Assembly (NCBI RefSeq): GCF_014205155.1
Contig: NZ_JACHMX010000001.1
Coordinates: 8,432,001-8,496,000, forward strand
Reading direction: 5' to 3'
Source of the DNA: Amycolatopsis umgeniensis
GTDB lineage: Bacteria > Actinomycetota > Actinomycetes > Mycobacteriales > Pseudonocardiaceae
Length of the DNA: 64,000 bases
Each line of letters begins with the position of its first letter. The first letter of the stretch is position 1. Under the pieces are notes generated by a model. It did not search any database. It was not told the origin of the DNA and saw only the letters and a program-made list of their open reading frames with translations. Position numbers and translations under genes: made by a program. Below, piece by piece: positions 27,520 through 35,985 of the stretch.

Positions 27520-29693
27520 CGCTGTGCCCCTGCGGCGACGTACCCCTCGCCATGACCAGCCTGCTCCACAGCACGGCGGATATCAGCGGTCAGGTAGCCC
27601 CGGACCTGCCGAGTCTCACCGTCTTCGCTGGTCACACGGTCTCGCGTCGGCCGACATCCTGCTTTGGTCATCTGCTGCGAGAACGTCCTGCGTTCGATGC
27701 CGAGCGCCTCCACCAACTCGGCCGTGGGGACGAACTGCCGCCCCTCAGGTCCGAGGTCGACTCCCAGATACTCGACAAGCGCAGAGAGCGGTTCTGGTAA
27801 CTCAGGCATCGATGGGCTCGGTGCAACCCCCGCGCCCAGAGCGTGTGCAACGGCAGCGTGATCGAGCGTTGGCATGCTGTCCTGACCGGCCGCATGCCCT
27901 GTCAGCGTTCCAGCCGCCTCCCGCAGAGCGCGCCCCTGCTGACAGATGGTCTGCCAGTCCTCGTTCGGCATGTAGTACGTGCGGACCGTCATCGCCAACA
28001 CATCCGCCCCAGCCGCCGTGTCACCGTCCGGCCTGAGGATGCCTACGCCCTTGTGCGACGGCAGAAGGCGAGACGAGTCGAACCCGCGGGTGTTCATCTG
28101 CTCGCCGAGCACGATGTTGGAGTCACGCCAGTCCATTACCCGAAGGGCGAACCGTGATCCGAGCACCGCCCGGAGTCCGGATGGAATGGTCTTCGAGTCG
28201 GGACGTTGAGTGGCGAGTACGAGCACGATCCCGGCCGCTGGCCCCTTCTTGGCCAGCCACGTCAACAACTCGCCGACGTACTCACCTGCCGCAAGCCTTT
28301 TTCCTTGCACGTCAACAGGAGTGCGATCTTCGAGCGGCACCTGAACCTCGTCGATGAAGATCGCCGTTATCGGCATGTTCAACGCCTTGTCCCGTGACAT
28401 CTCCGGCGTCACCTTCGATTCCGGGCACACCAAGTCGTCCAGATCCCGCATACGCCGGAACCTGCCCTGGACTTCGGCAACCAGTTCGGCCAGCCAGTCA
28501 ATGAGGGCATGGACGTGTTCAGGCTCGTCACCAGCCATGAAGCGGTGCGCAACTTGCCCGGCGGCGACCCAATCTTTCCCAGCCTTGAAGTCCGCTACGT
28601 AGAGCCGCACCCAAGCGTCCAGGACAAGTCCACTAGCAGCGAGCCGGGCAGCGAACGTCTTACCCTGCCTAGGAATGGCGCCGATCAGAAGCGACGTCCA
28701 CACGAGCGGCAGGTCGATCCGCCGATCTCGTGCGTCTCGTCCGAACGGGACAGGCCGCCAAGCATCCCACCGTGTAACGCCGAGCAGCGGCGTCTGAAGA
28801 GGCGGGCGAACGTACGGGTCCTCATCGGCGACCCACATCGAGATTCGACCGGCATGCCCACCGTTTCCGCGCACGCGCTCCACGATGAGCTGAACTTCGT
28901 CGACTGCGAGGGCTGAAGCCAACGCATCCCGGTTCTTCACGACATCCGCGGCCTTCCGCGTCGCCGGCAAGTCCACGGTGACCGCCCAACCGTCGCCCAC
29001 GCGCGTTGCCCGTTCCACCAAGCGAAGTGTCTCGTCCTTTCCGATCAGCTTCGCGTCGCGGAACGCATCCACAAGAACCTGCGGATCCATAGTCCACGTC
29101 AGCGTGCGCGGACCGGCAAGCGCGGGCTTCCGTCCTGGACTGCCATCCTTCCGGCGTCCCAGAATCGCCAGCGCCAGTGATGCGGCAGCCCCGCCGATCC
29201 ACAGTGGATCGTGCCCGTACAGGAGATCCACAACGGCGACCGCCAACACCGCTATGGCAACGACGGCACCAGTGACCTTCCAGCGGAACAGCATCAGTTC
29301 ACGAATCTCCGTGAACTTTTCGGCAAGCTTCTCCGAGTCCTCGGCAGCCGTCCGATAGTCGCTTACTTTGACCCAGCCTCGCCAGGCTCGCGTACCGGCT
29401 ACGGCCCCGCGGACCACCGCACCCGCGTACCGAAGTGGCGACTTGACTATCCAGACCACGGCATCCTTCGCAGCCTGGACGGCTTGCGGCCTGCTCTTCA
29501 TCCACAGTGGCACTCGCGGTGAGTGCTTCCACCAGCGCGCGAGCCGCCGACGAACGGTCCGAACACGCGGTTGGGGTAACGAGTCGTCGATCAACTCGCC
29601 GTCCAGGATCGGCCCGATGTGCTCGACGTCGCCTGAGGCCATCCGGGCGAGAGACACACCGCTGTCAGCCTCTGAACCCGCTTCAGCTGCCAC
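27516..29693 (-). CDS. FtsK/SpoIIIE-type DNA translocase (Tra), AICE conjugation protein
   Basis: 725 aa from GTG 29693 with GAGGGGGTG upstream. Two N-terminal transmembrane segments (about 140-157 and 163-178) anchor it, and a motor domain follows with Walker A GAIPRQGKT (338-346) and Walker B ITAIFIDEVQVPL (about 435). ATQRPDSKTIP is the conserved motif III of FtsK translocases, and the C-terminus has a helix-turn-helix-like gamma region (ELVEALGIERRTFSQQM). By analogy with TraSA of pSAM2, it pumps double-stranded element DNA between mycelial cells as a hexamer. It overlaps the SpdB-like gene upstream by 11 bp and the 53-aa ORF downstream by 4. Confidence 0.92.
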   Translation of the reverse strand: MAAEAGSEADSGVSLARMASGDVEHIGPILDGELIDDSLPQPRVRTVRRRLARWWKHSPRVPLWMKSRPQAVQAAKDAVVWIVKSPLRYAGAVVRGAVAGTRAWRGWVKVSDYRTAAEDSEKLAEKFTEIRELMLFRWKVTGAVVAIAVLAVAVVDLLYGHDPLWIGGAAASLALAILGRRKDGSPGRKPALAGPRTLTWTMDPQVLVDAFRDAKLIGKDETLRLVERATRVGDGWAVTVDLPATRKAADVVKNRDALASALAVDEVQLIVERVRGNGGHAGRISMWVADEDPYVRPPLQTPLLGVTRWDAWRPVPFGRDARDRRIDLPLVWTSLLIGAIPRQGKTFAARLAASGLVLDAWVRLYVADFKAGKDWVAAGQVAHRFMAGDEPEHVHALIDWLAELVAEVQGRFRRMRDLDDLVCPESKVTPEMSRDKALNMPITAIFIDEVQVPLEDRTPVDVQGKRLAAGEYVGELLTWLAKKGPAAGIVLVLATQRPDSKTIPSGLRAVLGSRFALRVMDWRDSNIVLGEQMNTRGFDSSRLLPSHKGVGILRPDGDTAAGADVLAMTVRTYYMPNEDWQTICQQGRALREAAGTLTGHAAGQDSMPTLDHAAVAHALGAGVAPSPSMPELPEPLSALVEYLGVDLGPEGRQFVPTAELVEALGIERRTFSQQMTKAGCRPTRDRVTSEDGETRQVRGYLTADIRRAVEQAGHGEGYVAAGAQR

Positions 29694-30459
29694 GGCGCAC
29701 CCCCTCGGTCACCTCGGCCGAAAGCTCGGCAGCGAGCCGGGAGGACAACCCGCGCGAACAACCAGTGACCTCTCGCACCCAGGCAGGCGTCACTCTGACG
29801 TCGGGCTTCCATGCCTGCCGCGCGTCGGAGAGGTAGTCGGCGAACAGCCGACGAGCGGGGCGTTCACGATCAGCCGTCGCCAGTTCATGAACGTCCGCGG
29901 GTTTCGCGGTGTTCACGAGAGCAACCTGCACGGCGTCCGTGAGCTTGTCGCGTAGGTCGGTGACAGCTTCGGCCGCGACGAATACGACCATCGGCGGCAC
30001 GGAATGTAATACCACTCCAGCCGGTGATCCGGCTGCCCACGAGGACCAGGTGTTCATGACGTACGTGGCCGCCAGCGTGAGCCACTTCGCCGCACGGACC
30101 CACCGCCCGGTGCGAACCTGGTACCGAGCGGTGACCTGCTCAGCTCGAAGGATGGCGAGCAGCACCAGGCACACAGTTGGGTCCAGCAGCCAGGCCGTCA
30201 GCCAGGGCAACGAGCCGAATTCTGCCCCGGCGGCAGCGAACCACTGGACGTTGGCCGCGGTGAAAGCCAGTCCGAGGATGATTCCGGCCCAGCACAGCCG
30301 ATCGACCTGAGCACGAACTCGCTCGATCCGAAGGGCAACGACGTCCGGATGAGTTCGCCAGCGGCGGACATCGGCAGCCTCTGCGGCATCCGCGGCGAGT
30401 CGCTGAGCACGACTCACCGACGCCGTACAGGACGCAGCCTCCTGTTTCGTGTCGATCAT
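29683..30459 (-). CDS. SpdB-like/DUF2637-type membrane protein, transfer-associated
   Basis: 258 aa from ATG 30459, overlapping the upstream stop as ATGA. The N-terminal 60 residues are soluble and helical. Four hydrophobic segments follow, including LCWAGIILGLAFTAANVQWF, LLDPTVCLVLLAIL, WLTLAATYVMNTW and SVPPMVVFVAAEAV. The C-terminal 100 residues are soluble, with a helix-turn-helix-like VTPAWVREVTGCSRGLSSRL. This layout matches the SpdB/DUF2637 proteins encoded next to FtsK-type Tra genes in actinomycete plasmids and AICEs. Those are implicated in spreading transferred DNA through the mycelium. It probably sits in the membrane with the translocase. Confidence 0.82.
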   Translation of the reverse strand: MIDTKQEAASCTASVSRAQRLAADAAEAADVRRWRTHPDVVALRIERVRAQVDRLCWAGIILGLAFTAANVQWFAAAGAEFGSLPWLTAWLLDPTVCLVLLAILRAEQVTARYQVRTGRWVRAAKWLTLAATYVMNTWSSWAAGSPAGVVLHSVPPMVVFVAAEAVTDLRDKLTDAVQVALVNTAKPADVHELATADRERPARRLFADYLSDARQAWKPDVRVTPAWVREVTGCSRGLSSRLAAELSAEVTEGVRRGS

Positions 30460-30782
30460 CGGCCACTGCCTCGAGCGGAGGTATCGAGCCATGTGACGGT
30501 CAGAGCACGGGTCAGGACGTAGGCCGCGATCAGGTCCGGCACTCCGAGTACCACGAGCAACAGAGTCGGGTTGCCAGGATGGGTGATCACGAGCCACTGC
30601 ACACCCACAAACGCCGCGCCCGTGAACAGCACCTTTCCGGCGAGCGAGACGACTCGTGCGCCCGCTCGTGCCGTTTCGGCCGCACGGCGCGCTTTCCGTG
30701 CGCCGACACGCCACACCATGAACAGGGCGAACAGAACACCAAGTCCGGCGAGAACCTGTGTCGTTGAGAGGGTGAGCGTCAT
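30456..30782 (-). CDS. Small membrane protein of the transfer operon
   Basis: 108 aa from ATG 30782, behind GAGGAGGTGAGG. Hydrophobic segments are VLAGLGVLFALFMVW (about 10-25), a moderately hydrophobic VVSLAGKVLFTGAAFVGVQWLVI, and LLLVVLGVPDLIAAYVLT. This makes a two- or three-pass protein with basic cytoplasmic loops (RKARRAAETARAG). No family was recognised. Four-base overlaps with both neighbours and its position beside the SpdB-like gene suggest a role in DNA transfer or pore formation. Confidence 0.72.
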   Translation of the reverse strand: MTLTLSTTQVLAGLGVLFALFMVWRVGARKARRAAETARAGARVVSLAGKVLFTGAAFVGVQWLVITHPGNPTLLLVVLGVPDLIAAYVLTRALTVTWLDTSARGSGR

Positions 30783-31111
30783 AGCGCCTCACCTCCTCGG
30801 TGACGCTGCCAAACCGTGTGGAGGATGCGCCGGTCGGTATCCGCCATCGCACCCCACACGCCGAGAGCATCTGGCCCGGTAGTGCGGAGATCGAGTTCAA
30901 GGCACTCGTCGATCACCGGACAGCCGGCACACAGTCGCTTGGCCAGTTCACTGTCAGGTGGATCGTCCCCGGTCAGTTCCTGTATGTCCGCGCGCTCGAA
31001 TGCCCAGAAGCACAGGCCGTCCCTTTCGACGACATCCTTCAAGACCGAGTCAGGCACAGAGGCGAACCGGTCTAGCTGGGCGGCGATCGCCGTGTAGTCG
31101 AGTTCGCTCAT
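30779..31111 (-). CDS. WhiB-like iron-sulfur regulator
   Basis: 110 aa from ATG 31111. Cys34, Cys61, Cys64 and Cys70 give the C-x26-C-x2-C-x5-C arrangement of WhiB-like proteins, which ligates a [4Fe-4S] cluster. The GVWG turn (84-87) and a short basic C-terminus (RHRGG) follow, as in the family. WhiB-like proteins act with sigma factor region 4 to regulate transcription in response to redox or nitric oxide. An element-encoded copy could tune the transfer operon or host development. It is coupled by ATGA overlaps to the HTH gene upstream and the membrane gene downstream. Confidence 0.9.
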   Translation of the reverse strand: MSELDYTAIAAQLDRFASVPDSVLKDVVERDGLCFWAFERADIQELTGDDPPDSELAKRLCAGCPVIDECLELDLRTTGPDALGVWGAMADTDRRILHTVWQRHRGGEAL

Positions 31112-31302
31112 CGTGCACCTCCACCGAGGGCTCGCCGTAGCTCTGCAGCCGGGATGATGAGGCGCGAACGGCGCCGCTCGGCCCGCAGTTCACCGATCCG
31201 GATGGCGCGATGGATCGAGTTGAGGTCGACGCCGAGAATCCAGGCGGCGTCAGCCGGTGAGTAGAACGCTGGCCCGCCAGCATCAGGCATTTTTTTCCGC
31301 AT
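31108..31302 (-). CDS. Small helix-turn-helix protein, excisionase (Xis)-like
   Basis: 64 aa from ATG 31302, with AAGGA 9 nt upstream. The sequence FYSPADAAWILGVDLNSIHRAI followed by IGELRAERRRSRLIIPAAEL is the MerR-type winged-helix fold of excisionases (HTH_17). It is the first gene of the transfer-recombinase operon. It is a candidate recombination directionality factor, although factors for serine integrases are often unrelated to this fold, so it may instead be an operon regulator. Its upstream region contains a palindrome and direct repeats. Confidence 0.8.
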   Translation of the reverse strand: MRKKMPDAGGPAFYSPADAAWILGVDLNSIHRAIRIGELRAERRRSRLIIPAAELRRALGGGAR

Positions 31303-31311
31303 TGGGGTAGT

Positions 31312-31358
31312 CCTTAAAGTAAGAAAGCTGATTTAAGCCTTAAAAGTGCGCTGATTTA
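31312..31358. promoter_or_regulatory. Operator-like region between the Xis-like operon and the XRE gene
   Basis: An AT-rich patch in GC-rich surroundings. TTTAAGCCTTAAA (31332-31344) is a perfect palindrome with 6-bp arms. Its right half recurs as CCTTAAAGT at 31312-31320. GCTGATTTA occurs twice (31327-31335 and 31350-31358), 23 bp apart. It is a likely binding site for the divergently encoded XRE or HTH protein. Confidence 0.6.
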
Positions 31359-31474
31359 GTCGCATAAAGGCGCGAGAATGGTCCGAACGCGCGACGCGGT
31401 GTGGATCTCAGCGTCGTTGATTCCGTCAAGCGCTAATGTCGGCGCTGAGGCGGACCACGAAGGAAGAGGAATAG

Positions 31475-31849
31475 GTGTCGGAAGACTGGGCGGCGGTCGC
31501 GAAGACCATCAACGAGCGCGTACACGAGCTCGGATGGAAGCAACGCGAACTGGCTGAGCGCTCGCAGGTCTCCCAGGCGATCGTCCGCGAAATCCAGAAC
31601 CACACCGTGGAGCGCAAGCGAAGCGACCGGACGCTCGAAGCGCTCGCGGTCGCGCTCGGTTTGCACCCGCAGCATCTGCTCGCTGTCCTGCATGGCCGCA
31701 TCCCGCCAACCCTCGGCCAGCCTCGCGAAGACATGGAAGACGCCGTGTCGGCGCGGCTCGCTGTCATCGAACAGCGGCTGTCGCAGATCACCGAGCACCT
31801 TGCCGATCTCACTGAGCTGCTCCGCCGCGATGGGACTTACCGCGGCTAG
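31475..31849 (+). CDS. Small XRE-family (Cro/CI-type) regulator
   Basis: 124 aa from GTG 31475, with GGAAGAGGAA upstream. The N-terminal HTH_XRE domain is VAKTINERVHELGWKQRELAERSQVSQAIVREIQ, followed by a second helical part (TLEALAVALGLHPQHLLAVL). The C-terminal SARLAVIEQRLSQITEHLADLTELLRR is a coiled coil for dimerisation. It is transcribed away from the Xis-like/transfer operon across a 172-bp region with palindromic sites. It probably represses that operon, as KorSA does functionally in pSAM2, though it is not a GntR protein like KorSA. Confidence 0.85.
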   Translation: MSEDWAAVAKTINERVHELGWKQRELAERSQVSQAIVREIQNHTVERKRSDRTLEALAVALGLHPQHLLAVLHGRIPPTLGQPREDMEDAVSARLAVIEQRLSQITEHLADLTELLRRDGTYRG

Positions 31850-32023
31850 CGCGAAATCCTGTTTGCGATCGGCCGACTTGGTCGACCGCCGATGTTCCTT
31901 GTCGTTTCTCATGTCACCAAGAAACGGCATTTCTCCGGGCGGCGGGAGCTGGCAGCGGTTTACATGCCCCGTGTTATTTCCTGTTATCTCCGCAGTTCAA
32001 GGCCGCTACCGGAGGTGCGTGTC

Positions 32024-33160
32024 ATGAACTCGACAAGCCCTTTGAAGGCCGCCCGGAATGCGCTTGACTGGAGCCAGGAGAAACTCGCGCGAGCAATCAA
32101 CGCGCGTGCAGCAGCACACGGATTGCCCGAACGCTCGGTCCCCAGCCGGAAGACGGATATCTCCCGGTGGGAGAACGGCCATGTAGTGCCCGAACCGCCG
32201 ATGCGCGCCGTCCTACGCGAGATCTATGGCAGAACCGACGGCGATCTCGGGTTCCCGACAGGCGATTTCGCCGGCCCCTCCGGCGATGAACTGGCCGAAC
32301 GGCTGGTCATCGCCCGCCGCGTGGACGAGCAGACCATCGAACTGTTCCGCGACGAGGTCATCAGCGTTCGCCATGCCGACCGTCGGTTCGGATCAGCCGC
32401 CAGGCTCGAACGGCTCCGCGGACAGATCACCGAGATCGAGGGCCTGCTCAGGCACACCATCCTGCGTCGCGACAGAGCTCCGCTAGCCGGCGTGCTCGTC
32501 GAGGCATCCACGTTGGCGGGGTGGAACTCCCTCGACATCGGCTCACTTGCACAGGCATGGACGCACTACGAACGCGCGAAGTACGCGGCAATGGAGTCCG
32601 GCTCGGCCGGGTTGCTTGCTCACGCCACAGCTGAGCAGGCATTTGTCCTCATCGACACGGGCAACGTCGATGACGCGCTCGCCCTGTTCGAGGAGGCGCG
32701 TTCGATCGGCGAGCGCGCCCCGGAACTGCTGCGTGCCTGGCTCGCGGCCGCAGAAGGCGAAGGCCACGCGATCGCTGGTCACCGAGACGAAGCGCTAAGA
32801 GCGTTCGACGAGGCCGACACCCTCCTGCCGAACGAAGTCGTCCACCCAGAGCTTCCGTTCGTCTTCCTCGGCGGCAGCCATCTCGACCGATGGCGCGGTA
32901 ACGCGTTGGTACACCTCGGCGCCCCCGAAGCAATCGACCATCTCGAGCGCGTGGTCGATGATGCCCGGTCGACGTCCTTCGTTCGCGCCGGCGCCGCCGT
33001 GTATGTCGATCTCGCCCTCGCCTACAGCGCATCGGGTGACCGGGAGGCCTCCCGAACCTACGCACAGCAGGCTCGGCGGATCATCTCCCAGGTCGGCTCC
33101 GTGCGGCTACGACGTCGGCTGGAACGACTGGTGTTGCCAGGCGACTCAGACCCGGCGTGA
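32024..33160 (+). CDS. HTH-TPR regulator, paralogue 1
   Basis: 378 aa from ATG 32024, preceded by GGAGGTGCG at good spacing; a longer frame from 31892 is not needed. An XRE-type HTH covers about residues 5-75 (LKAARNALDWSQEKLARAIN ... KTDISRWENGHVVP). TPR-like helices fill the rest, with LAGWNSLDIGSLAQAWTHYE and AEQAFVLIDTG segments. This type is widespread in actinomycetes and may sense a peptide or small molecule through the TPRs. The minus-strand protein at 33741-34946 is its paralogue in this window. The 3' end overlaps the convergent Nudix gene by 15 bp. Confidence 0.82.
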   Translation: MNSTSPLKAARNALDWSQEKLARAINARAAAHGLPERSVPSRKTDISRWENGHVVPEPPMRAVLREIYGRTDGDLGFPTGDFAGPSGDELAERLVIARRVDEQTIELFRDEVISVRHADRRFGSAARLERLRGQITEIEGLLRHTILRRDRAPLAGVLVEASTLAGWNSLDIGSLAQAWTHYERAKYAAMESGSAGLLAHATAEQAFVLIDTGNVDDALALFEEARSIGERAPELLRAWLAAAEGEGHAIAGHRDEALRAFDEADTLLPNEVVHPELPFVFLGGSHLDRWRGNALVHLGAPEAIDHLERVVDDARSTSFVRAGAAVYVDLALAYSASGDREASRTYAQQARRIISQVGSVRLRRRLERLVLPGDSDPA

Positions 33161-33694
33161 GTTGAGGTAGTAGAGCAGGGACACAAGCGTGCCCGATCCG
33201 AGCAGCTCCTGACGCTGCGCAAGCTCGTTGACCCTCGACAGTGGCACCCACTCCACCCTGCCGACTTCCTCCGTGTCGGTGGGCTCGCCGATGTGTTCGG
33301 CCTCGCGCCACAGGTACACATCGACCGGCGCCGTGACTTGGCCTGGCAGCGGCTCGAAGCTCACCAGATGTTCCGGCTCACCGACCGGCTGCCAGCCGGA
33401 CTCTTCGGCCGCCTCCCGCGCGGCCGTCCCAGCGGAGTCGTCGCCGTCGTCGACCATGCCGCCCAGCAGCTCATAGCCCCATTGCTCGGTAGCGAACCGG
33501 TAGCGCCACAGCATCAGCGCCTCGTCCTGGTCGTTCACGATCAACGCGATAGCTATCCGCGCGAGGTGCACGACGTGGTAGTCCCAGCGCTCGCCATTCG
33601 GCGCCTCGACGTCCGTCAGCCCGACCTTGACCCACCGGTTGTCGTAGACCAGGCGCTCACCGAACGTCTTCCACGACCCATGCTCGTCAGCCAC
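33146..33694 (-). CDS. Nudix hydrolase, possibly Pif-like element immunity factor
   Basis: 182 aa. The Nudix box spans about 79-101: GGMVDDGDDSAGT then AAREAAEESGW. The metal-binding REAAEE core is intact, and the first conserved Glu is Asp. Upstream, RIAIALIVNDQDEALMLWRYRF is typical of ADP-sugar or NDP-type Nudix enzymes. Chemically it would hydrolyse a nucleoside diphosphate linked to another moiety. Pif of the AICE pSAM2 contains a Nudix motif and blocks redundant transfer between element-bearing cells. The gene's position among element regulators makes a Pif-like role a reasonable hypothesis. It is 46 bp downstream of the paralogue-2 gene in the same direction. Confidence 0.88.
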   Translation of the reverse strand: MADEHGSWKTFGERLVYDNRWVKVGLTDVEAPNGERWDYHVVHLARIAIALIVNDQDEALMLWRYRFATEQWGYELLGGMVDDGDDSAGTAAREAAEESGWQPVGEPEHLVSFEPLPGQVTAPVDVYLWREAEHIGEPTDTEEVGRVEWVPLSRVNELAQRQELLGSGTLVSLLYYLNSRRV

Positions 33695-33740
33695 GTCGCG
33701 AGCCTACGGGCTGGCAGTTGCCCGCAGTACCACCTCCCGC

Positions 33741-34946
33741 TCAGTCTTCGCGCCCCGAAGCGATGAGCTGGGCAATTCGACGTTGCTGCCGCACAGACCC
33801 GATTTCGACAGCAAGGGCACGAGCACGAGCTGCGTGCGCTCGGCCTTCTTCGTGCTCGCCCATCGTGACGAACGCCGTCGCCAAGTCCACTCGCAACGCT
33901 ACCTCCGCGCGCGTAAACGTCGGATCGAGACGGCTGAGCGCTGTCGAAAGCACGTTCACCGCCTCCGGCTCGCCGATCCGGGCGAGCGCGTGCCCACGCC
34001 ACCTCGCGAGATGAACAGGATCAAGCACCACGTAGGGACCGTCCACCGCGGACAAGTCGATCGGCAGAAGGGCTGCGGCACGATCGAAGGCCAGCAGACT
34101 CGCTGAACCCTGCCCGTCCGCCGCAAGAGCTTCACCGTGCGCGGCGGCGAGCCACGCTCGAAGGAGGCGACCGGCGAGATGTCGGGCCTGACGCTCCGCA
34201 GCGCACAGCAGGTCGACCGCGGATCCAGTCTCGCCGACGTCGATCAGCACAAAGGCCTGTTCAGCGAGACAGTGAACTTCAAATGCCTCGTCACCGGACT
34301 CGCGAGCAGCCGCCTTGGCTTGCTCGTAGAACTGCCAGGAGTCGTGAACGGAACCCATATCGAGCTTCTGCCAGCCGGCGAGCGTGCCGAACTCTGCGAG
34401 CAGAGCGGCAAGTCGGCCACGAACGTCCGAAGTGAGACTGTGGGACCGCAAGCGCGCGATCTGCCGGATCTTGGTAGCCACCTCTTCGTGAGCCGTTGAA
34501 GCACCCAGCTCCCGATCAAGGCGCCGGACCGAGGACAACTGGCTGTGAAGCAGGGTCAACACGTCCGCGTTCACACGGCGAGCAGCGCTAAGTCGCTGCC
34601 GGAGTTCCGCATCCGGGTCTTCGGTGGAACCGCGGACTGCGCCAGGTGCCGACAGCAGCTCGCCGATCCCAAGACCGAGCATCCGTTCGAGCAGGCGCGC
34701 GGTAGCCGGGCGCGGGCGTCCGACCGGTGATCCGTCCGGCTTACGTCCCGAGATCAAGCGCTGCAGATGCCGCACGCTGAGCGTGCCAGGCTCACCGAAC
34801 CTGCGCGCAAACCGCTCGGGATCCTCGACGAACTCGGCGAGGGTCTGGTTTCGCTCCCGGAGCTTCATCTCCAGAACTGTCCGCGGCAGGTCGTTGATGC
34901 GGCCGCCAGCCGTCACCGCGCCCTCCCCAGCCTTCATGCTGCCCAC
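33741..34946 (-). CDS. HTH-TPR regulator, paralogue 2
   Basis: 401 aa from GTG 34946 with GAGGA 8 nt upstream; ATG 34937 is an alternative. The N-terminal HTH region (about 15-95) includes LRERNQTLAEFVEDPERFARRF and LSVRHLQRLISGRKP. TPR helices follow. The segments FGTLAGWQKLDMGSVHDSWQ, AEQAFVLIDVG and LLRAWLAAAHGEALA match paralogue 1 (32024-33160) closely. It is likely a DNA-binding sensor-regulator. It is co-directional with the Nudix gene, probably as one transcript, and diverges from the Cys-rich/wHTH pair across 117 bp. Confidence 0.8.
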   Translation of the reverse strand: MGSMKAGEGAVTAGGRINDLPRTVLEMKLRERNQTLAEFVEDPERFARRFGEPGTLSVRHLQRLISGRKPDGSPVGRPRPATARLLERMLGLGIGELLSAPGAVRGSTEDPDAELRQRLSAARRVNADVLTLLHSQLSSVRRLDRELGASTAHEEVATKIRQIARLRSHSLTSDVRGRLAALLAEFGTLAGWQKLDMGSVHDSWQFYEQAKAAARESGDEAFEVHCLAEQAFVLIDVGETGSAVDLLCAAERQARHLAGRLLRAWLAAAHGEALAADGQGSASLLAFDRAAALLPIDLSAVDGPYVVLDPVHLARWRGHALARIGEPEAVNVLSTALSRLDPTFTRAEVALRVDLATAFVTMGEHEEGRAHAARARALAVEIGSVRQQRRIAQLIASGRED

Positions 34947-35063
34947 AAGATGTCCTCGCTATGTCGTCCGCGTGACCTGTCGCCTAAATGAGCGCGCAAG
35001 GCAAGCTGATTTCAGATCGTACAGCCTGTTGTGGCTGGTCAGCCTGTAGGTAGCGGAGGACTC

Positions 35064-35495
35064 ATGCGCGACGTACTGCGGCCGGATGTGGCCGCCGGGA
35101 CATACTTCACCTGGCACAGGAGCGAGGTTGACGGCCTCGATCACGCCGTAACCGACGAAGCGTTCGCGCGCGTCCGAGATGACGACCTCGGACGATACGA
35201 GGGACTCTGCGGTCACGTCGTGCTGCCCTTCTCGATGCTCGTTCCACCTGGGCGACCATGTGGCCGCTGCAAGGCGTACCTGTCAGCTCGGTCGACGCTA
35301 TCCACCGTTGACCAGCGCCTCCGCGCGCCTCAGCACCGCAAGCCGTCGCGCTTGCGCCGGCTCTTCCGGCCTTCTCATGGAGCCGATGCTCAGAGGCCGT
35401 GTGCACGGCACCTGCTGAGCATCGCTCGAACCCGAGGGCTGCCGACTTCGAGCGCCGCTCTCTGCACTACCGAGCTACCCCGCGGCGAGTCATGA
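35064..35495 (+). CDS. Small Cys-containing protein, putative zinc-binding
   Basis: 143 aa from ATG 35064 with GGAGGACTC upstream. The core (about 13-72) reads YFTWHRSEVDGLDHAV, then LCGHVVLPFSMLVPPGRPC and GRC. Cys49, His51, Cys66 and Cys69 form a plausible zinc site. Similar short proteins are frequently encoded beside XRE/DUF5753 regulators in actinomycetes. The C-terminal 70 residues are basic and irregular. The stop overlaps the next start as ATGA, so the two products are probably made together. Molecular role unknown. Confidence 0.65.
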   Translation: MRDVLRPDVAAGTYFTWHRSEVDGLDHAVTDEAFARVRDDDLGRYEGLCGHVVLPFSMLVPPGRPCGRCKAYLSARSTLSTVDQRLRAPQHRKPSRLRRLFRPSHGADAQRPCARHLLSIARTRGLPTSSAALCTTELPRGES

Positions 35496-35836
35496 CATCG
35501 CCAACCGATGCCTCGATCCCCGTCTTCCAGCGCGAGCTCGACCCGCTTCTACTCCTGCCGATGCGGCTGTTCGTCCTGTGTCTTCTCGCTGACGTCAGGT
35601 GGCACGAAGAGGGCGCTCTGGCGAGGCGCCTTCGCGTCAGCTCACCAGTCCTCACCCCTCATATCGACCGACTGCTCGCCGCCGGGTACGTAGCTCGACA
35701 CGAACGGCATCGAAGCCTGCTACGTCTCACCGAACTGGGCTTCGAGCGGCTCACCGGTCACGTGACCGCGTTCCAGCGGGTCGCTTGCCGGGCCGCGAAC
35801 CTCGTCGCGTCGCAGCGCGCCGGTCCAATCCGCTGA
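35492..35836 (+). CDS. Winged-helix (MarR/ArsR-like) DNA-binding protein
   Basis: 114 aa from ATG 35492, within the stop of the Cys-rich gene. LLLPMRLFVLCLLADVRW is helix 1-2, LARRLRVSSPVLTPHIDRLLAAGYV the helix-turn-helix, and RHERHRSLLRLTELGFERL the wing. This is a stripped-down transcriptional regulator of the winged-helix DNA-binding family (DUF-type MarR). No effector domain is present. Translational coupling to the Cys-rich protein suggests a two-component regulatory unit within the element. Confidence 0.78.
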   Translation: MTSPTDASIPVFQRELDPLLLLPMRLFVLCLLADVRWHEEGALARRLRVSSPVLTPHIDRLLAAGYVARHERHRSLLRLTELGFERLTGHVTAFQRVACRAANLVASQRAGPIR

Positions 35837-35885
35837 TGTAACACCCGAGCGCTGCCTCCCCAAAGGCTCGCCCCTAAAGGTGATT

Positions 35886-35985
35886 CGTGACGGACGTGAC
35901 GGCTTCAATGCCAGCCGACTCAACCGTCACAAGAAGCGTTCTCGCAGGTCACGGCTATCTCTACATGTCACAACACCTGTGACGG
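35886..35985. promoter_or_regulatory. Cluster of GTGACG/CGTCAC motifs upstream of the XRE-DUF5753 gene
   Basis: CGTGACGG occurs at 35886-35893 and 35895-35902. CCGTCAC is at 35934-35940 and GTCACGG at 35948-35954. TGTCACA (35966-35972) faces TGTGACGG (35978-35985) as an inverted repeat with a 5-nt spacer. Six GTGAC-type half-sites in 100 bp suggest a multi-site operator for the adjacent regulator. Confidence 0.6.
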
